This document shows positions 25,247 to 35,056 of a stretch of DNA of 64,000 nt, piece by piece (the stretch's first letter is position 1; each line of letters opens with the position of its first letter). The notes below the pieces were generated by a model. It did no database searches. It was not told the DNA's origin and saw nothing but the letters and a program-made list of their open reading frames with translations. A program made the translations under genes and the position numbers. This DNA comes from Paenibacillus pectinilyticus. GTDB taxonomy: Bacteria > Bacillota > Bacilli > Paenibacillales > NBRC-103111. The stretch covers positions 100,191-164,190 of the forward strand of contig NZ_LYPC01000025.1 of assembly GCF_001700435.1 (NCBI RefSeq), given 5' to 3'.

Positions 25247-25376
25247 CTATAGCAGACAAAGTTAAGGATCTCGTATGCATGTTAGAGGCGTATCCTTTTC
25301 ATACTAAGAAATACAGGAATACATGGTTGCTAAGTCCTATTTCCATTGGTTTTAAGAGGAAGAGATCGCTCGTTTG

Positions 25377-25406
25377 TTGCGACAAGACTGTCATAAGTGG
25401 TACAAT
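25377..25406 (+). promoter_or_regulatory. Possible sigma-A promoter of secA
   Basis: TTGCGA, an 18-base spacer and TACAAT, ending 35 bases before the secA start and after the hpf terminator. The rest of the 25150-25441 gap holds no other recognised feature. Confidence 0.55.
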
Positions 25407-25441
25407 TTAAGGATACGAAAGCAATGGAAAGGGGTTCACCG

Positions 25442-27961
25442 ATGCTAGGACTAGTGAAGAAAATTTTTGGTGATTCCAATGAACGGGAGATTAAACGGAT
25501 GCTCAAGGCCGTTGACTACATCAACGAGCTAGAAGCAAGCATTAAGCCGCTGTCCGATGAAGAGTTAAGAGGGAAAACAATCGAGTTCAGAGAACGTCTT
25601 GAGAAAGGCGAAGAAATCGATGATTTATTGCCTGAGGCTTTTGCAGTTGTCAGAGAAGCGGGGATCCGTGTATTAGGCAAACGTCATTACGACGTTCAAC
25701 TCATTGGGGGTATGGTGCTGCACGAAGGCCGTATCGCGGAAATGAGAACAGGGGAAGGGAAAACACTCGTTGGAACACTCCCTGTTTATTTGAATGCCTT
25801 GCTAGGTAGAGGCGTGCACGTCGTAACGGTCAATGACTATTTGGCTCAACGGGATAGTGCTGAAATGGGTCAAATTTATCAGTTCCTCGGCTTGACGGTT
25901 GGTGTTAACTTGCATGATTTATCGCATGAAGAGAAACAAGCGGCTTACGCTTGCGATATTACGTATGGCACGAACAATGAGTACGGGTTTGACTACCTGC
26001 GTGACAACATGGTGTTGTACAAAGAGCAGATGGTTCAACGTCCGCTTTACTATGCAGTTATCGATGAGGTTGACTCCATTCTAGTCGATGAAGCAAGAAC
26101 TCCATTGATTATTTCAGGACAAGCTGCGAAATCGACAGATCTTTACTTCTCAGCAGACCGCTTTGTGGCGAAGCTGACGGAAGAAGAAGACTACACGATT
26201 GATATTAAAGTACGATCCGTGGCGCTGACAGAAGAAGGCGTTGCGAAGGCTGAGCGAGCTTTTGGTATTGAGAACTTATTTGATCATCAAAATGTAACGA
26301 TCAACCATCACATCACACAAGCGCTCAAAGCGCGTTGCATTATGAAACGTGATGTGGATTACGTAGTTCAAGATGAAGAAGTTATGATCGTTGATGAATT
26401 TACAGGCCGTATTATGACAGGTCGTCGCTATAGTGATGGGTTGCACCAAGCTATTGAGGCCAAAGAGCAATTAGAAGTTCAGAATGAGAGCATGACACTT
26501 GCTACGATTACGTTCCAGAACTACTTCCGGATGTACCGCAAGCTGGCGGGTATGACAGGAACGGCGAAGACGGAAGAGGAAGAGCTTAAGAAAATTTACG
26601 GCCTTGAAGTTATTATCGTACCTACGAACCGTCCAATGATCCGTAAGGATTTGCCGGATGTTGTGTACAAGTCGGAGAACGGTAAGTTCAGAGCGGTCGT
26701 TGAGCAAATCGTAGAGCGTCATAAGCTGAATCAGCCTGTTCTGGTCGGTACCGTATCGATTGAGAACTCAGAGCGGCTTTCAGAGTTGTTGAAGAAGAAA
26801 GGCGTTCAACATAAAGTATTGAATGCCAAGTATCATGCGGAAGAAGCGGAAATCGTTTCTCGTGCAGGTCAGCCTGGATCGGTGACGATTGCAACGAATA
26901 TGGCAGGTCGTGGTACGGACATCGTACTCGGCGAAGGCGTACATGATGCGGGCGGTTTGCATATCATAGGTACAGAACGTCACGAAAGCAGACGGATTGA
27001 TAATCAGCTGCGCGGGCGTGCAGGACGTCAAGGTGACCCTGGTTCCTCCCAGTTCTACCTCTCTTTAGAGGACGAATTGATGAAACGTTTTGGCGCTGAA
27101 AATATTATGGCGATGATGGACCGTCTTGGTATGGAAGAGGATCAGCCGATTGAAAGTAAGTTGATTTCTCGTGCTGTGGAATCCGCACAAAAACGCGTTG
27201 AGGGTAACAACTTTGACGTGCGTAAAGTCGTCCTGCAATATGATGATGTTATGAATCAACAACGTGAAATTATATATAAACAGCGCCGCGAGCTGCTGGA
27301 GTCTGAGAATATCCGTGAAGTGATTGAGGGTATGATCAGTGCCGTAATCGAGCGCATTGTGAAAGCACACTGTCCAGAAGAACAAATTCCGGAAGAGTGG
27401 GAACTGCATGAAGTGGCTAACTTCGTGAACAACAATTTGTTGCATGAGGAAGCTCAAATCACGGATCAAGATCTGTGGGGCAAAGAGCAAGATGAGATCA
27501 TCGAGCAGATCAAAGAGCTGGTGAGCAAACGTTACGACGAGCGTGAATCCGAGATTAGCACAGAATTCATGCGTGAATTTGAAAAAGTCGTAGCTCTTCG
27601 TGCGGTTGATAGCAAATGGATGGATCACATCGATGCGATGGACCAACTGCGCCAAGGTATTCACCTTCGTGCATACGGCGGTACAGATCCGCTTCGTGAG
27701 TACCAATTCGAAGGCTTCGAGATGTTCCAAGAGATGATCGATAACATTCGTGAAGAAGTAGCGATGTACATCATGAAAGCACATGTACAGAGCAACCTGG
27801 AGCGCCAAGCGGTGGCGGAAGGTCAGGCTGTCGACACGAAGAATGAAGCAGGCGGTAAAAAGCCGGTCGTACGCGGCGATGAGCAGCGTATCGGACGTAA
27901 CGACCCATGCCCATGCGGCAGCGGGAAGAAATTCAAGCAGTGCCACGGACAAGGGATGTAA
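25442..27961 (+). CDS. secA: Preprotein translocase motor SecA
   Basis: The 839-residue ATPase that drives secreted proteins through SecYEG. Visible landmarks are Walker [10 protein letters not shown] near residue 100, DEAD-type box [17 protein letters not shown] near 205, MTGTAKTE in motor domain 2, [19 protein letters not shown], and a C-terminal zinc/SecB-type tail [14 protein letters not shown]. The ATG at 25442 has AAAGGGG 7 bases upstream; the longer frame from 25397 overlaps the promoter and is rejected. It exports the signal-peptide proteins of this window. prfB follows after 53 bases. Confidence 0.98.
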   Translation: MLGLVKKIFGDSNEREIKRMLKAVDYINELEASIKPLSDEELRGKTIEFRERLEKGEEIDDLLPEAFAVVREAGIRVLGKRHYDVQLIGGMVLHEGRIAEMRTGEGKTLVGTLPVYLNALLGRGVHVVTVNDYLAQRDSAEMGQIYQFLGLTVGVNLHDLSHEEKQAAYACDITYGTNNEYGFDYLRDNMVLYKEQMVQRPLYYAVIDEVDSILVDEARTPLIISGQAAKSTDLYFSADRFVAKLTEEEDYTIDIKVRSVALTEEGVAKAERAFGIENLFDHQNVTINHHITQALKARCIMKRDVDYVVQDEEVMIVDEFTGRIMTGRRYSDGLHQAIEAKEQLEVQNESMTLATITFQNYFRMYRKLAGMTGTAKTEEEELKKIYGLEVIIVPTNRPMIRKDLPDVVYKSENGKFRAVVEQIVERHKLNQPVLVGTVSIENSERLSELLKKKGVQHKVLNAKYHAEEAEIVSRAGQPGSVTIATNMAGRGTDIVLGEGVHDAGGLHIIGTERHESRRIDNQLRGRAGRQGDPGSSQFYLSLEDELMKRFGAENIMAMMDRLGMEEDQPIESKLISRAVESAQKRVEGNNFDVRKVVLQYDDVMNQQREIIYKQRRELLESENIREVIEGMISAVIERIVKAHCPEEQIPEEWELHEVANFVNNNLLHEEAQITDQDLWGKEQDEIIEQIKELVSKRYDERESEISTEFMREFEKVVALRAVDSKWMDHIDAMDQLRQGIHLRAYGGTDPLREYQFEGFEMFQEMIDNIREEVAMYIMKAHVQSNLERQAVAEGQAVDTKNEAGGKKPVVRGDEQRIGRNDPCPCGSGKKFKQCHGQGM

Positions 27962-28014
27962 GATCGCTTAACAGCTCAGGGTCTAGGTACAAGCAGAATA
28001 AAGAGGTGTAAGAC

Positions 28015-29128
28015 ATGCTAGAACCAGAAGTAAAGCAAGACTTAAGAGAAACAGCAAAGCGACTAACCGAATTACGGGGGTCTCTTTGACTTAGATCATA
28101 AGCTAGAAGCGATTGGCGACTTCGAGGAAAAAATGGGAGCGCCGGACTTCTGGGACGATAACGAACGCGCCCAGAAGACGATCGCGGACCTCAACGTCAT
28201 TAAGAGCGTCGTTGAGGAGTTCCAAGGCTTCTCGAACGCATTCGATGACCTTCAGGTCATGGTTGAGCTCGAGGAAGAGGAGAACGATGCGGAACTCGTG
28301 AAAGACATCGAGACCGGCATTGCGGCTCTAGTGAAGAAGCTCGAGTCCTTCGAGCTGGGTCTATTGCTTAATCAGCCGTATGACCGGCTGAATGCGATCC
28401 TTGAGCTGCACCCAGGTGCTGGCGGCACTGAGTCGCAGGACTGGGCCGAGATGCTGCTGCGCATGTACCGCCGCTGGGCGGAGAAGCGGGGCTACAAAGT
28501 CGAGGTGCTCGACTATTTGCCGGGCGACGAAGCCGGCGTGAAGAGTGTCACGCTGCAGATCACAGGCTTCAATGCCTATGGCTATTTGAAGGCCGAGAAG
28601 GGCGTGCATCGACTCGTTCGGATCTCGCCGTTCGACGCCTCTGGCCGTCGTCACACGTCTTTTGCATCATGTGACGTCATGCCAGAGATCGAAGACGACA
28701 CTGACGTAGGTGAGATCCGCTCCGAGGATCTCAAGATCGATACGTACCGCGCGAGCGGCGCCGGCGGTCAGCACATCAACACCACGGACTCGGCTGTGCG
28801 GATTACGCACATTCCGACTGGTGTCGTGGTGAGCTGTCAGCAAGAGCGCTCGCAGATCAAGAACCGCGAGAAAGCGATGAAGATGCTTCGCTCCAAGCTC
28901 TATGAGCGGAAGATCGAAGAGCAATTGAAGCACCTGGCCGAGATTCGCGGCGAGCAGTCTGATATTGCGTGGGGCAGCCAGATTCGCTCCTACGTTTTCC
29001 ATCCTTACAGCATGGTGAAGGATCATAGAACTTCGGCGGAGACGGGGAACGTTGGAGCCGTCATGGACGGCGACCTCGACACCTTCATTGATGCGTATCT
29101 GCGTCACCAAATTCGTAAGCCTGAGTAA
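28015..29128 (+). CDS. prfB: Peptide chain release factor 2, with programmed +1 frameshift
   Basis: RF2 terminates translation at UGA and UAA. Translation starts at ATG 28015 and runs 24 codons to CTT (28084-28086), followed by an in-frame TGA (28087-28089). A +1 slip over T28087 continues at GAC 28088 to the stop at 29126-29128, giving 370 residues. The C-terminal part has the stop-reading tripeptide SPF (in RISPFDASG) and the catalytic GGQ ([16 protein letters not shown]). AAGAGGTG precedes the ATG. A simple frame reading would miss the first 24 codons and call the gene truncated. RF2 abundance is autoregulated by this frameshift in most bacteria. Confidence 0.96.
28075..28090 (+). promoter_or_regulatory. 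RF2 recoding site
   Basis: A Shine-Dalgarno-like GGGGG is followed by TCT, then the slippery CTT TGA C. This is the standard RF2 autoregulatory frameshift arrangement; low RF2 leaves the ribosome paused at TGA and favours the +1 slip. Confidence 0.93.
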
Positions 29129-29212
29129 CGTTAGCTTATACTACCAACGAAATCATGCATGCCGGGCAAGCTGATTTGCAGGCCCCATGCATGTATCACG
29201 TCATAAACGTTG

Positions 29213-29241
29213 ATCCTACACCTAATGGGTGTAGGATTTTT
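29213..29241 (+). terminator. Terminator after prfB
   Basis: Perfect 10-bp stem ATCCTACACC/GGTGTAGGAT around a short loop, followed by five T. Confidence 0.88.
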
Positions 29242-29269
29242 CATGTAAACGAACGAAGGAGGACCACTC

Positions 29270-30139
29270 GTGTCCAGAAAAGAACCACGCATACGGATCG
29301 GAAGCCCGACACATACCGTATTCGAATACATATTGCTGCTGGTCGGATCGCTGATCATGGCAGCAAGTTTTAATAGTTTTTTGAACCCGAACCAAATTGC
29401 GACGGGCGGTGTTTCAGGGATATCCACGATCGTGCAGCAAGTGGCGAAAATAACGCCAGCGTACACGCAGTGGGCGCTGAACATTCCGATTTTACTATTA
29501 GCGTTGTGGCTGCTCGGAGGGAAATTTGGCATTAAGGCCATTGTGGGGTCGATTATTTTCCCATTCTGTGTATTGGTCACCAGCCACTTGGGCGTACCTA
29601 CCCATAATCCACTGCTAGCTGCTGTATATGGGGGAATGGGCGTTGGCCTCGGTCTAGGTGTCGTCTTCAAAGGGCGGGGATCCACAGGTGGATTAGGGCT
29701 TGCTGCTCAGTTGCTGCACAAGTATTCGGGCTTGAGTCTTGGCTTCTCTGTAGCCGTGTTCGACGGGTTGGTGATTATCTCATCCGCACTGGTGTTCACA
29801 CCAGAGAATGCCCTATACGGGATGATCGGCTTATTTGTCACGACGAAGACCATCGATATCGTACAGCTCGGCTTCAATTATGCGAAGGTGGCCTTTATTA
29901 TTTCAGATCATACGGATGCCATTCGTAAGGCGATTTTATACGATTTGGATCGCGGCTTAACGGAACTTAGCGGATCTGGCGGGTTTACGGGGGAATCTCG
30001 TACCGTCATGATGGTGGTCGTGAAGCAGAATGAAGTTAGTCGGTTGAAAACACTGGTGCAATCGGTGGATCCGCAGGCTTTTGTTATTTTGAGCGAAACG
30101 AATGAGGTGTTGGGCGAAGGGTTCAAGCGTCACGCGTGA
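29270..30139 (+). CDS. YitT-family membrane protein
   Basis: A 289-residue protein with about five membrane segments in the first 170 residues (YILLLVGSLIMAASFNSFL and others), including the family signature LNPNQIATGGVSGIS and RGSTGGLGL. The C-terminal cytoplasmic DUF2179 domain covers about residues 215-285 (DHTDAIRKAILYDLDRGLTEL, VVVKQNEVSRLKTLV). It starts at GTG 29270 after AAGGAGG. The family is widespread in Firmicutes; its transport or regulatory role is unknown. It is bounded by a terminator upstream and a long intergenic region downstream. B. subtilis has cccB rather than yitT after prfB, so local synteny begins to differ here. Confidence 0.88.
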   Translation: MSRKEPRIRIGSPTHTVFEYILLLVGSLIMAASFNSFLNPNQIATGGVSGISTIVQQVAKITPAYTQWALNIPILLLALWLLGGKFGIKAIVGSIIFPFCVLVTSHLGVPTHNPLLAAVYGGMGVGLGLGVVFKGRGSTGGLGLAAQLLHKYSGLSLGFSVAVFDGLVIISSALVFTPENALYGMIGLFVTTKTIDIVQLGFNYAKVAFIISDHTDAIRKAILYDLDRGLTELSGSGGFTGESRTVMMVVVKQNEVSRLKTLVQSVDPQAFVILSETNEVLGEGFKRHA

Positions 30140-30282
30140 TACGGGTTGGTTGGAGTTTTTAAGAGCAGGGGCAAGGAGTCAGAAGTTAGGGGCACGAGCG
30201 GCTGGGATTGGTTAGTGAGAATCCAAAATCAGAAGAACTTATAAGACCATTGGGAGCACTTTTTCCTGATGGTTTTTCAAAT

Positions 30283-30355
30283 TGTGGATAAGTTGTTGGC
30301 AAAGTGTGCATAATCTCCTAATTTATCCACACTGCGCACATTCGTATGTGCATAA
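30283..30355. promoter_or_regulatory. DnaA-box cluster 2
   Basis: Four boxes matching TTATNCACA exactly lie in 73 bases: 30283-30291, 30305-30313 and 30347-30355 on the minus strand, and 30323-30331 on the plus strand. Two are TTATCCACA and two TTATGCACA. The cluster lies in the 536-base gap between the yitT and argC starts; bases 30140-30282 hold nothing else recognised. No origin genes are near. Confidence 0.7.
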
Positions 30356-30609
30356 CTAGAAAGGTACTAACAGAATTTGCCTTCGCACTCTTGAATTTGG
30401 GATAATGATGAAGTTGAGCTGAAGTGGATGCGGAAGTGCTTACTACACTTTTATGCACGTCTTGCGTAAAATTGATGCATATTGTGTATATAAGACAATG
30501 TAGTCTGACTATTCAGATAACTATAAATTCGTCGATTTATGCGGATAAAAGCCTTGAAATGACTTGCTGGGAAGCGATTTTGGCCGCACGCGACTTGCAA
30601 AAAAATTCG

Positions 30610-30645
30610 TTGAATTATTATGTATACGAATGTATAATAATACAT
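30610..30645 (+). promoter_or_regulatory. argC promoter with overlapping ArgR-box-like palindrome
   Basis: TTGAAT (30610-30615), a 17-base spacer and TATAAT (30633-30638) form a good sigma-A promoter. The palindrome ATGTATAATAATACAT (30630-30645) covers the -10 element. ArgR/AhrC operators are AT-rich 18-bp palindromes of this kind, so arginine repression by occlusion is likely. A related ATGTATAC sequence sits just upstream. Confidence 0.65.
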
Positions 30646-30675
30646 ATATTTTCGGAACATCGGGAGGGCATGGAT

Positions 30676-31725
30676 ATGAATCAAAGTATAAGAGCGGCTA
30701 TTATTGGAGCTACAGGATACGGTGGTGCGGAGTTGATTCGTCTTTTGCAGGCGCATCCACTCGTTCACATCACATCCGTGATATCAACATCGAATGCGGG
30801 AGCGCCTTTGGCGGAGCATTTTCCACATTTGCAGGAAATCGTTGTGGATATCCTTGATGTCCTCGATGTTGAGCTGATTGCTGGCAAAGCAGACGTTGTG
30901 TTCTTGGCAACACCAGCTGGCGTAAGTGCAGAACTTTCACCTAAGCTATTGGCTGCGGGCCTGAAAGTTATTGATATTTCGGGGGATTTGAGATTGAAGT
31001 CCGCTAGCGACTATGAAAAATGGTACAAAAAACCTGCCGCTTCGGAAGAAGCTTTGGCTCGTTCGATCTATGGTCTTTCCGAAGTGTTCGGCGACGAAGT
31101 AAAGGGCAGCGATCTGATCGCTAACCCAGGCTGTTATCCAACAGCATCGTTGCTAGGTCTTATTCCTGCGGTTGAAGCGGGATGGATCGATCCGTCGACG
31201 ATTATTATTGATGCCAAATCCGGTGTATCCGGTTCGGGTCGTGGTTTGAGCTTAGGCGCGCACTACTCCGAAGTGAATGAGAATTTCTCGGCTTACAAAA
31301 TAAATAAGCACCAACACATCCCGGAAATTGAGCAAGCGCTGAGCCGCATTGCAGGGAAACCGGTTGTGACGACGTTCACGACGCACCTTGTGCCAATGAC
31401 GCGTGGGATTATGGCGACGATGTATGCAACGCTAACGGGTGAGCATACGGCTGAGGAGTTCATCGAGAAGTATCGCCAGTACTATGAAGGCCGCAAATTC
31501 GTGCGGATTCGCCCGCTAGGGAAATATCCTTCAACGAAAGAAGTAACAGGCTCGAATTACTGCGATATCGGCTTCGCTGTGGATGAGCGCACAAAGCGTG
31601 TAACGATCGTGTCGGTCATCGACAATGTCGTGAAAGGCGCTGCAGGCCAAGCGATTCAGAATTTAAATATTATGCAAGGCTGGGACGAGACGACAGGTTT
31701 GTTGTTCGCACCGGTATATCCATAA
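30676..31725 (+). CDS. argC: N-acetyl-gamma-glutamyl-phosphate reductase
   Basis: Reduces N-acetylglutamyl phosphate with NADPH, the third step of arginine synthesis. The 349-residue protein has the nucleotide-binding GATGYGGAELIRLL at its start, the catalytic Cys in NPGCYPTA, and SGVSGSGRGLS. ATG 30676 is used because GGGAGGG lies 7 bases upstream; the frame extends further upstream, but that stretch contains the promoter. It heads the arg gene run and is followed by argJ 31 bases later. Confidence 0.96.
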   Translation: MNQSIRAAIIGATGYGGAELIRLLQAHPLVHITSVISTSNAGAPLAEHFPHLQEIVVDILDVLDVELIAGKADVVFLATPAGVSAELSPKLLAAGLKVIDISGDLRLKSASDYEKWYKKPAASEEALARSIYGLSEVFGDEVKGSDLIANPGCYPTASLLGLIPAVEAGWIDPSTIIIDAKSGVSGSGRGLSLGAHYSEVNENFSAYKINKHQHIPEIEQALSRIAGKPVVTTFTTHLVPMTRGIMATMYATLTGEHTAEEFIEKYRQYYEGRKFVRIRPLGKYPSTKEVTGSNYCDIGFAVDERTKRVTIVSVIDNVVKGAAGQAIQNLNIMQGWDETTGLLFAPVYP

Positions 31726-31756
31726 TTAGAAGATAAGGATAGGTGAGAGAACGACC

Positions 31757-32983
31757 ATGTCGGATCAAGTTAGCTTTACTGTTGTGCCAGAGGGCACAGT
31801 AACAACACCGAAGGGCTTTCGTGCAGGCGGACTGCACTGCGGATTAAAGAAAACGGAGCGCTACGATCTTGGCGCGATCCTTTGTGATGTACCAGCATCA
31901 GCGGCAGGCGTGTACACGCTGAATGCGTTCCAAGCGGCGCCACTGCGCGTGACGCAAGAAAGCATCGCCCACAGCGGCAAGCTGCAGGCGATGATCGTGA
32001 ACAGCGGCAACGCCAACGCGTGCACGGGCCAGCAAGGCGAAGACGACGCTCGCGCGATGCGCGCGGCAAGTGCGAAGGCACTTGGCGTGGAAGAGCACCA
32101 CGTCGGCGTGACGAGCACAGGCGTCATCGGCGAGCTTCTGCCGATGGGCAAAGTGCTGAGCGGCATCGAGCAACTGCCTGCGAAGTTAAAGCTGGACGGC
32201 GGCGAAGACTTCTGCCAGTCGATCCTGACAACGGATCTCGTGCAGAAGATGACGTGCGTCCGTGTTGTAGTTGGCGGCAAAGAGGTGCACATTGCCGGAG
32301 CGGCCAAAGGTTCGGGGATGATTCACCCGAACATGGCGACGATGCTCGGTTTCATGACAACCGACGTTGCGATTGAGAGCGAATACCTGCAGTTGTTGCT
32401 AAGCAGGATTACAGATAACACGTTCAACATGATCACTGTTGACGGAGATACAAGCACCAACGACATGGTCGTGGTGATGGCAAGCGGGCTTGCTGGCGGC
32501 GAATCCTTGCATCCGGGGCACCCGGATTGGGAAGCTTTCGCGGCAGGGTTCCAATACGTTGGCGAATACCTCGCCAAAGCGATTGCTCGCGACGGCGAAG
32601 GCGCGACGAAGCTGATCGAGACGACGGTTATCGGCGCGGAGAGCGACGATGCAGCGCGTAAGATCGTGAAGTCGATCATCGGATCGAGCCTCGTGAAATC
32701 AGCTGTATACGGTGCTGACGCGAACTGGGGCCGGATCATTGCGGCTGTCGGTTACTCCGGGCAGCCGGTGAACGTGAACACGGTCGATATTCGCCTGGGC
32801 GATATCGCAGTTTTGGAGCAGTCGCGTCCCGTGAAGTTCGACGAGGAAGCGGCACTGGCTTATTTGAAAACAGATACGATTCAAATTCACGTGAATTTAC
32901 ATATGGGCGAAGGCAAAGCAACGGGCTGGGGCTGCGATTTGACCTATGATTATGTGCGCATCAATGCGGCATATCGGACGTAA
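31757..32983 (+). CDS. argJ: Bifunctional ornithine acetyltransferase / N-acetylglutamate synthase
   Basis: Recycles the acetyl group from N-acetylornithine to glutamate, steps one and five of the cyclic pathway. The 408-residue precursor self-cleaves before Thr195 in the motif NMATMLGFMTTD, giving alpha and beta subunits. Other family landmarks are NSGNANACTG and VDGDTSTND. The presence of argJ and absence of argA/argE here imply the cyclic route; whether it is truly bifunctional cannot be told from sequence. It is 15 bases from argB. Confidence 0.96.
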   Translation: MSDQVSFTVVPEGTVTTPKGFRAGGLHCGLKKTERYDLGAILCDVPASAAGVYTLNAFQAAPLRVTQESIAHSGKLQAMIVNSGNANACTGQQGEDDARAMRAASAKALGVEEHHVGVTSTGVIGELLPMGKVLSGIEQLPAKLKLDGGEDFCQSILTTDLVQKMTCVRVVVGGKEVHIAGAAKGSGMIHPNMATMLGFMTTDVAIESEYLQLLLSRITDNTFNMITVDGDTSTNDMVVVMASGLAGGESLHPGHPDWEAFAAGFQYVGEYLAKAIARDGEGATKLIETTVIGAESDDAARKIVKSIIGSSLVKSAVYGADANWGRIIAAVGYSGQPVNVNTVDIRLGDIAVLEQSRPVKFDEEAALAYLKTDTIQIHVNLHMGEGKATGWGCDLTYDYVRINAAYRT

Positions 32984-32997
32984 GGGGGAAAACAGCA

Positions 32998-33792
32998 GTG
33001 AAGAACAATTGCTTTGTGATGAAATGCGGAGGCAGCACGCTTGCGGCGCTGCCCACAAGTTTTTTTGAAGATATGCGTCAGCTTCAGGAGGAAGGCATCG
33101 TCACCGTGATCGTGCATGGCGGCGGTCCTGCGATATCGGACACGTTAGGGAAGTTAGGCATTGAGTCTGGTTTCGTGAATGGCTTGCGCGTAACTTCGGA
33201 GGCGGTGCTCGACGTGGTCGAGATGGTGCTATCCGGTCAGATTAATAAAGAAATCGTACGCCGGATTCAGCTAACGGGTGCGAAAGCACTTGGTTTGTCC
33301 GGTGTGGATGGACATTTGATCGAAGCGAAGCCTGTAGCAAACAGTCATGAAGTTGGTCTTGTAGGCGATGTGACGAAGGTGAACGCGGAGCTGATTCAAG
33401 GCATTGTTGGCATGGGCTACATTCCGGTTATTGCGCCGGTTGGTCTTGGCGCAGATGGCGGACAACGGTACAATATTAACGCCGATACGGCGGCTGGCGC
33501 TGTAGCTTCTCACCTCCTCGGTGTGGAGCAGATGGTTGTTGTGACAGACGTTCCCGGCATCATGAAGGTCGTGGATGGCGAGAAGCAAGTGCTCCCTGTC
33601 GTCAGCGTAGCAGAGATTGAAGAAATGATCACAAGTGGCGACATCTATGGCGGCATGATCCCGAAGGTTCGTGCAGCGATTGCTTGTATACAAGGGCAAG
33701 TGCAAGAAGTGGTTATCGTGAATGGTTCGGAACCGAACGTGTTGAGCAAGGTTTTGAAAGGCGAGGGCATTGGCACGCGCATTGTACGGTAA
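32998..33792 (+). CDS. argB: Acetylglutamate kinase
   Basis: Phosphorylates N-acetylglutamate with ATP, the second step of arginine synthesis. The 264-residue protein of the amino acid kinase family has KCGGSTL near the N-terminus, VHGGGPAIS, and NINADTAAGAVASHL. It starts at GTG 32998 after AAGGGGG. It lacks the N-terminal helix typical of arginine-inhibited hexameric forms, being close to the minimal length. The tnpB start lies 26 bases after its stop. Confidence 0.95.
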   Translation: MKNNCFVMKCGGSTLAALPTSFFEDMRQLQEEGIVTVIVHGGGPAISDTLGKLGIESGFVNGLRVTSEAVLDVVEMVLSGQINKEIVRRIQLTGAKALGLSGVDGHLIEAKPVANSHEVGLVGDVTKVNAELIQGIVGMGYIPVIAPVGLGADGGQRYNINADTAAGAVASHLLGVEQMVVVTDVPGIMKVVDGEKQVLPVVSVAEIEEMITSGDIYGGMIPKVRAAIACIQGQVQEVVIVNGSEPNVLSKVLKGEGIGTRIVR

Positions 33793-33817
33793 TCCCCCAT
33801 AAAGGAGTTGCTTGTTG

Positions 33818-34942
33818 ATGATTCTAGCGAAGAAAGTTAGGCTGTTGCCAACGCCAGAACAACAGCATCAACTTTGGAAATCCGTTGGTACGGCAAGGTG
33901 GGCTTACAACTGGACCTTATCAAGACAGCGAGAAAATTATGAGAAAAGTGGAAAATTCTTATTTGATGGAGAATTGAGAAAAGAACTAACAGTCTTAAAG
34001 CAGACAGAAGAATATTTTTGGCTATATGAAGTGTCTAATAATGTTGTAAAGCAAGCAGTAAAAGATGCATGTGATGCGTTTAAACGTTTTTTCAAGAAAC
34101 AAGCGAGTTTCCCACAGTTTAAGAGTAAACGAAAGTCTAAACCTGCTTTTTACAATGACAATGTAAAATTGAAAATCAAAGATGATCTTGTGTTGATTGA
34201 GAAAGTAGGCTGGGTAGAAACGGTGGAATCACTTCCAATGAACACAAATTACACTCAGCCGCGAGTGAGCTTTGATGGAAAGTACTGGTACTTGTCTGTG
34301 GGATTTGAAGAGAGGCTTACTAAGGTTGAACTTACGAATGTAGTACTTGGCATTGACGTTGGTGTAAAGGAATTTGCCGTTCGCTCAGATGGTATCAAGC
34401 ATGAAAACATAAATAAGACCAAGACAGTACGCAAGACAAAGAAACGCCTTGGCAGGTTGCAACGGAGCGTTTCCCGTAAATATCAGAATAATAAGGAGGG
34501 AAGCCGTTTCGTCAAGACGAGCAACATTATAAAACAGGAAAAACAAATACGTTTGCTACATCGGAAGTTAGCTAACATTCGTAACAATCAAATTCACCAA
34601 GTAACAAATTCAATAGTGAAAACCAAACCGTTGAAGGTAGTTATTGAAAATTTGAATGTAAGCGGAATGATGAAGAACAAGCATCTATCTAAAGCTATAG
34701 CAGAGCAGAAGTTGCATGACTTTAAAGTAAAGTTATTCTACAAGTGTGAGAAGTATGGAATTGAACTTGTGGAAGCTGATAGGTGGTATCCTTCTTCTAA
34801 ATTATGTTCCCGTTGTGGAGCATTGAAGAAAAACTTAAAACTATCTGAGCGAACTTACAACTGCTCTTGTGGATTACGTATAGATAGGGACTTGAATGCT
34901 TCGATCAATCTTGCGAATTACGGGTTACAATTAGCGATCTAA
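33818..34942 (+). CDS. tnpB: TnpB RNA-guided nuclease
   Basis: A 374-residue TnpB, ancestor-type of Cas12. The RuvC triad appears intact: Asp180 in LGIDVGVKEF, Glu277 in VVIENLNVSGM and Asp358 in RIDRDLNASINLANYG. The zinc ribbon has CSRCG and CSCG near residues 331-350. The N-terminus (ILAKKVRLLPTPEQ) and the wedge region are complete. ATG 33818 lies 10 bases after AAAGGAG. TnpB cuts DNA next to a short target motif using a guide RNA from the element's right end. It is in the same direction as arg genes and likely co-transcribed with them. Full length and intact catalytic residues argue against decay. Confidence 0.93.
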   Translation: MILAKKVRLLPTPEQQHQLWKSVGTARWAYNWTLSRQRENYEKSGKFLFDGELRKELTVLKQTEEYFWLYEVSNNVVKQAVKDACDAFKRFFKKQASFPQFKSKRKSKPAFYNDNVKLKIKDDLVLIEKVGWVETVESLPMNTNYTQPRVSFDGKYWYLSVGFEERLTKVELTNVVLGIDVGVKEFAVRSDGIKHENINKTKTVRKTKKRLGRLQRSVSRKYQNNKEGSRFVKTSNIIKQEKQIRLLHRKLANIRNNQIHQVTNSIVKTKPLKVVIENLNVSGMMKNKHLSKAIAEQKLHDFKVKLFYKCEKYGIELVEADRWYPSSKLCSRCGALKKNLKLSERTYNCSCGLRIDRDLNASINLANYGLQLAI

Positions 34943-35056
34943 CACTTACTTGTTAACGCTAATATGTAGGACGCGTTGCATCCGAATTTACGCCTGTGGA
35001 GTGTCATACCAAACGAGAGTAGCTTTGGCAAAATCGGACACATTGAAACAGGAAGC
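34870..35056 (+). ncRNA. Candidate omega (right-end) guide RNA of TnpB
   Basis: The 3' end of tnpB and the following 115 bases contain the sequence style of TnpB right-end RNAs in Bacilli: ACGCCTGTGGAGTGTCAT near 34991-35008, a GAGAGTAGC segment, and CATTGAAACAGGAAGC ending at 35056. Sequence after that point would be the guide if this is the scaffold end. Boundaries are approximate and unverified. Confidence 0.4.

Noticed and set aside
27065-27952. Long minus-strand open frame opposite secA (295 codons)
   Set aside because: It is a shadow of the secA frame: secA is fully coding with all motifs, and the antisense frame has no ribosome site and no recognisable protein pattern.
30424-30675. 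84-residue N-terminal extension of ArgC
   Set aside because: It spans the promoter and ArgR-like palindrome; ATG 30676 matches known ArgC N-termini and has GGGAGGG upstream.
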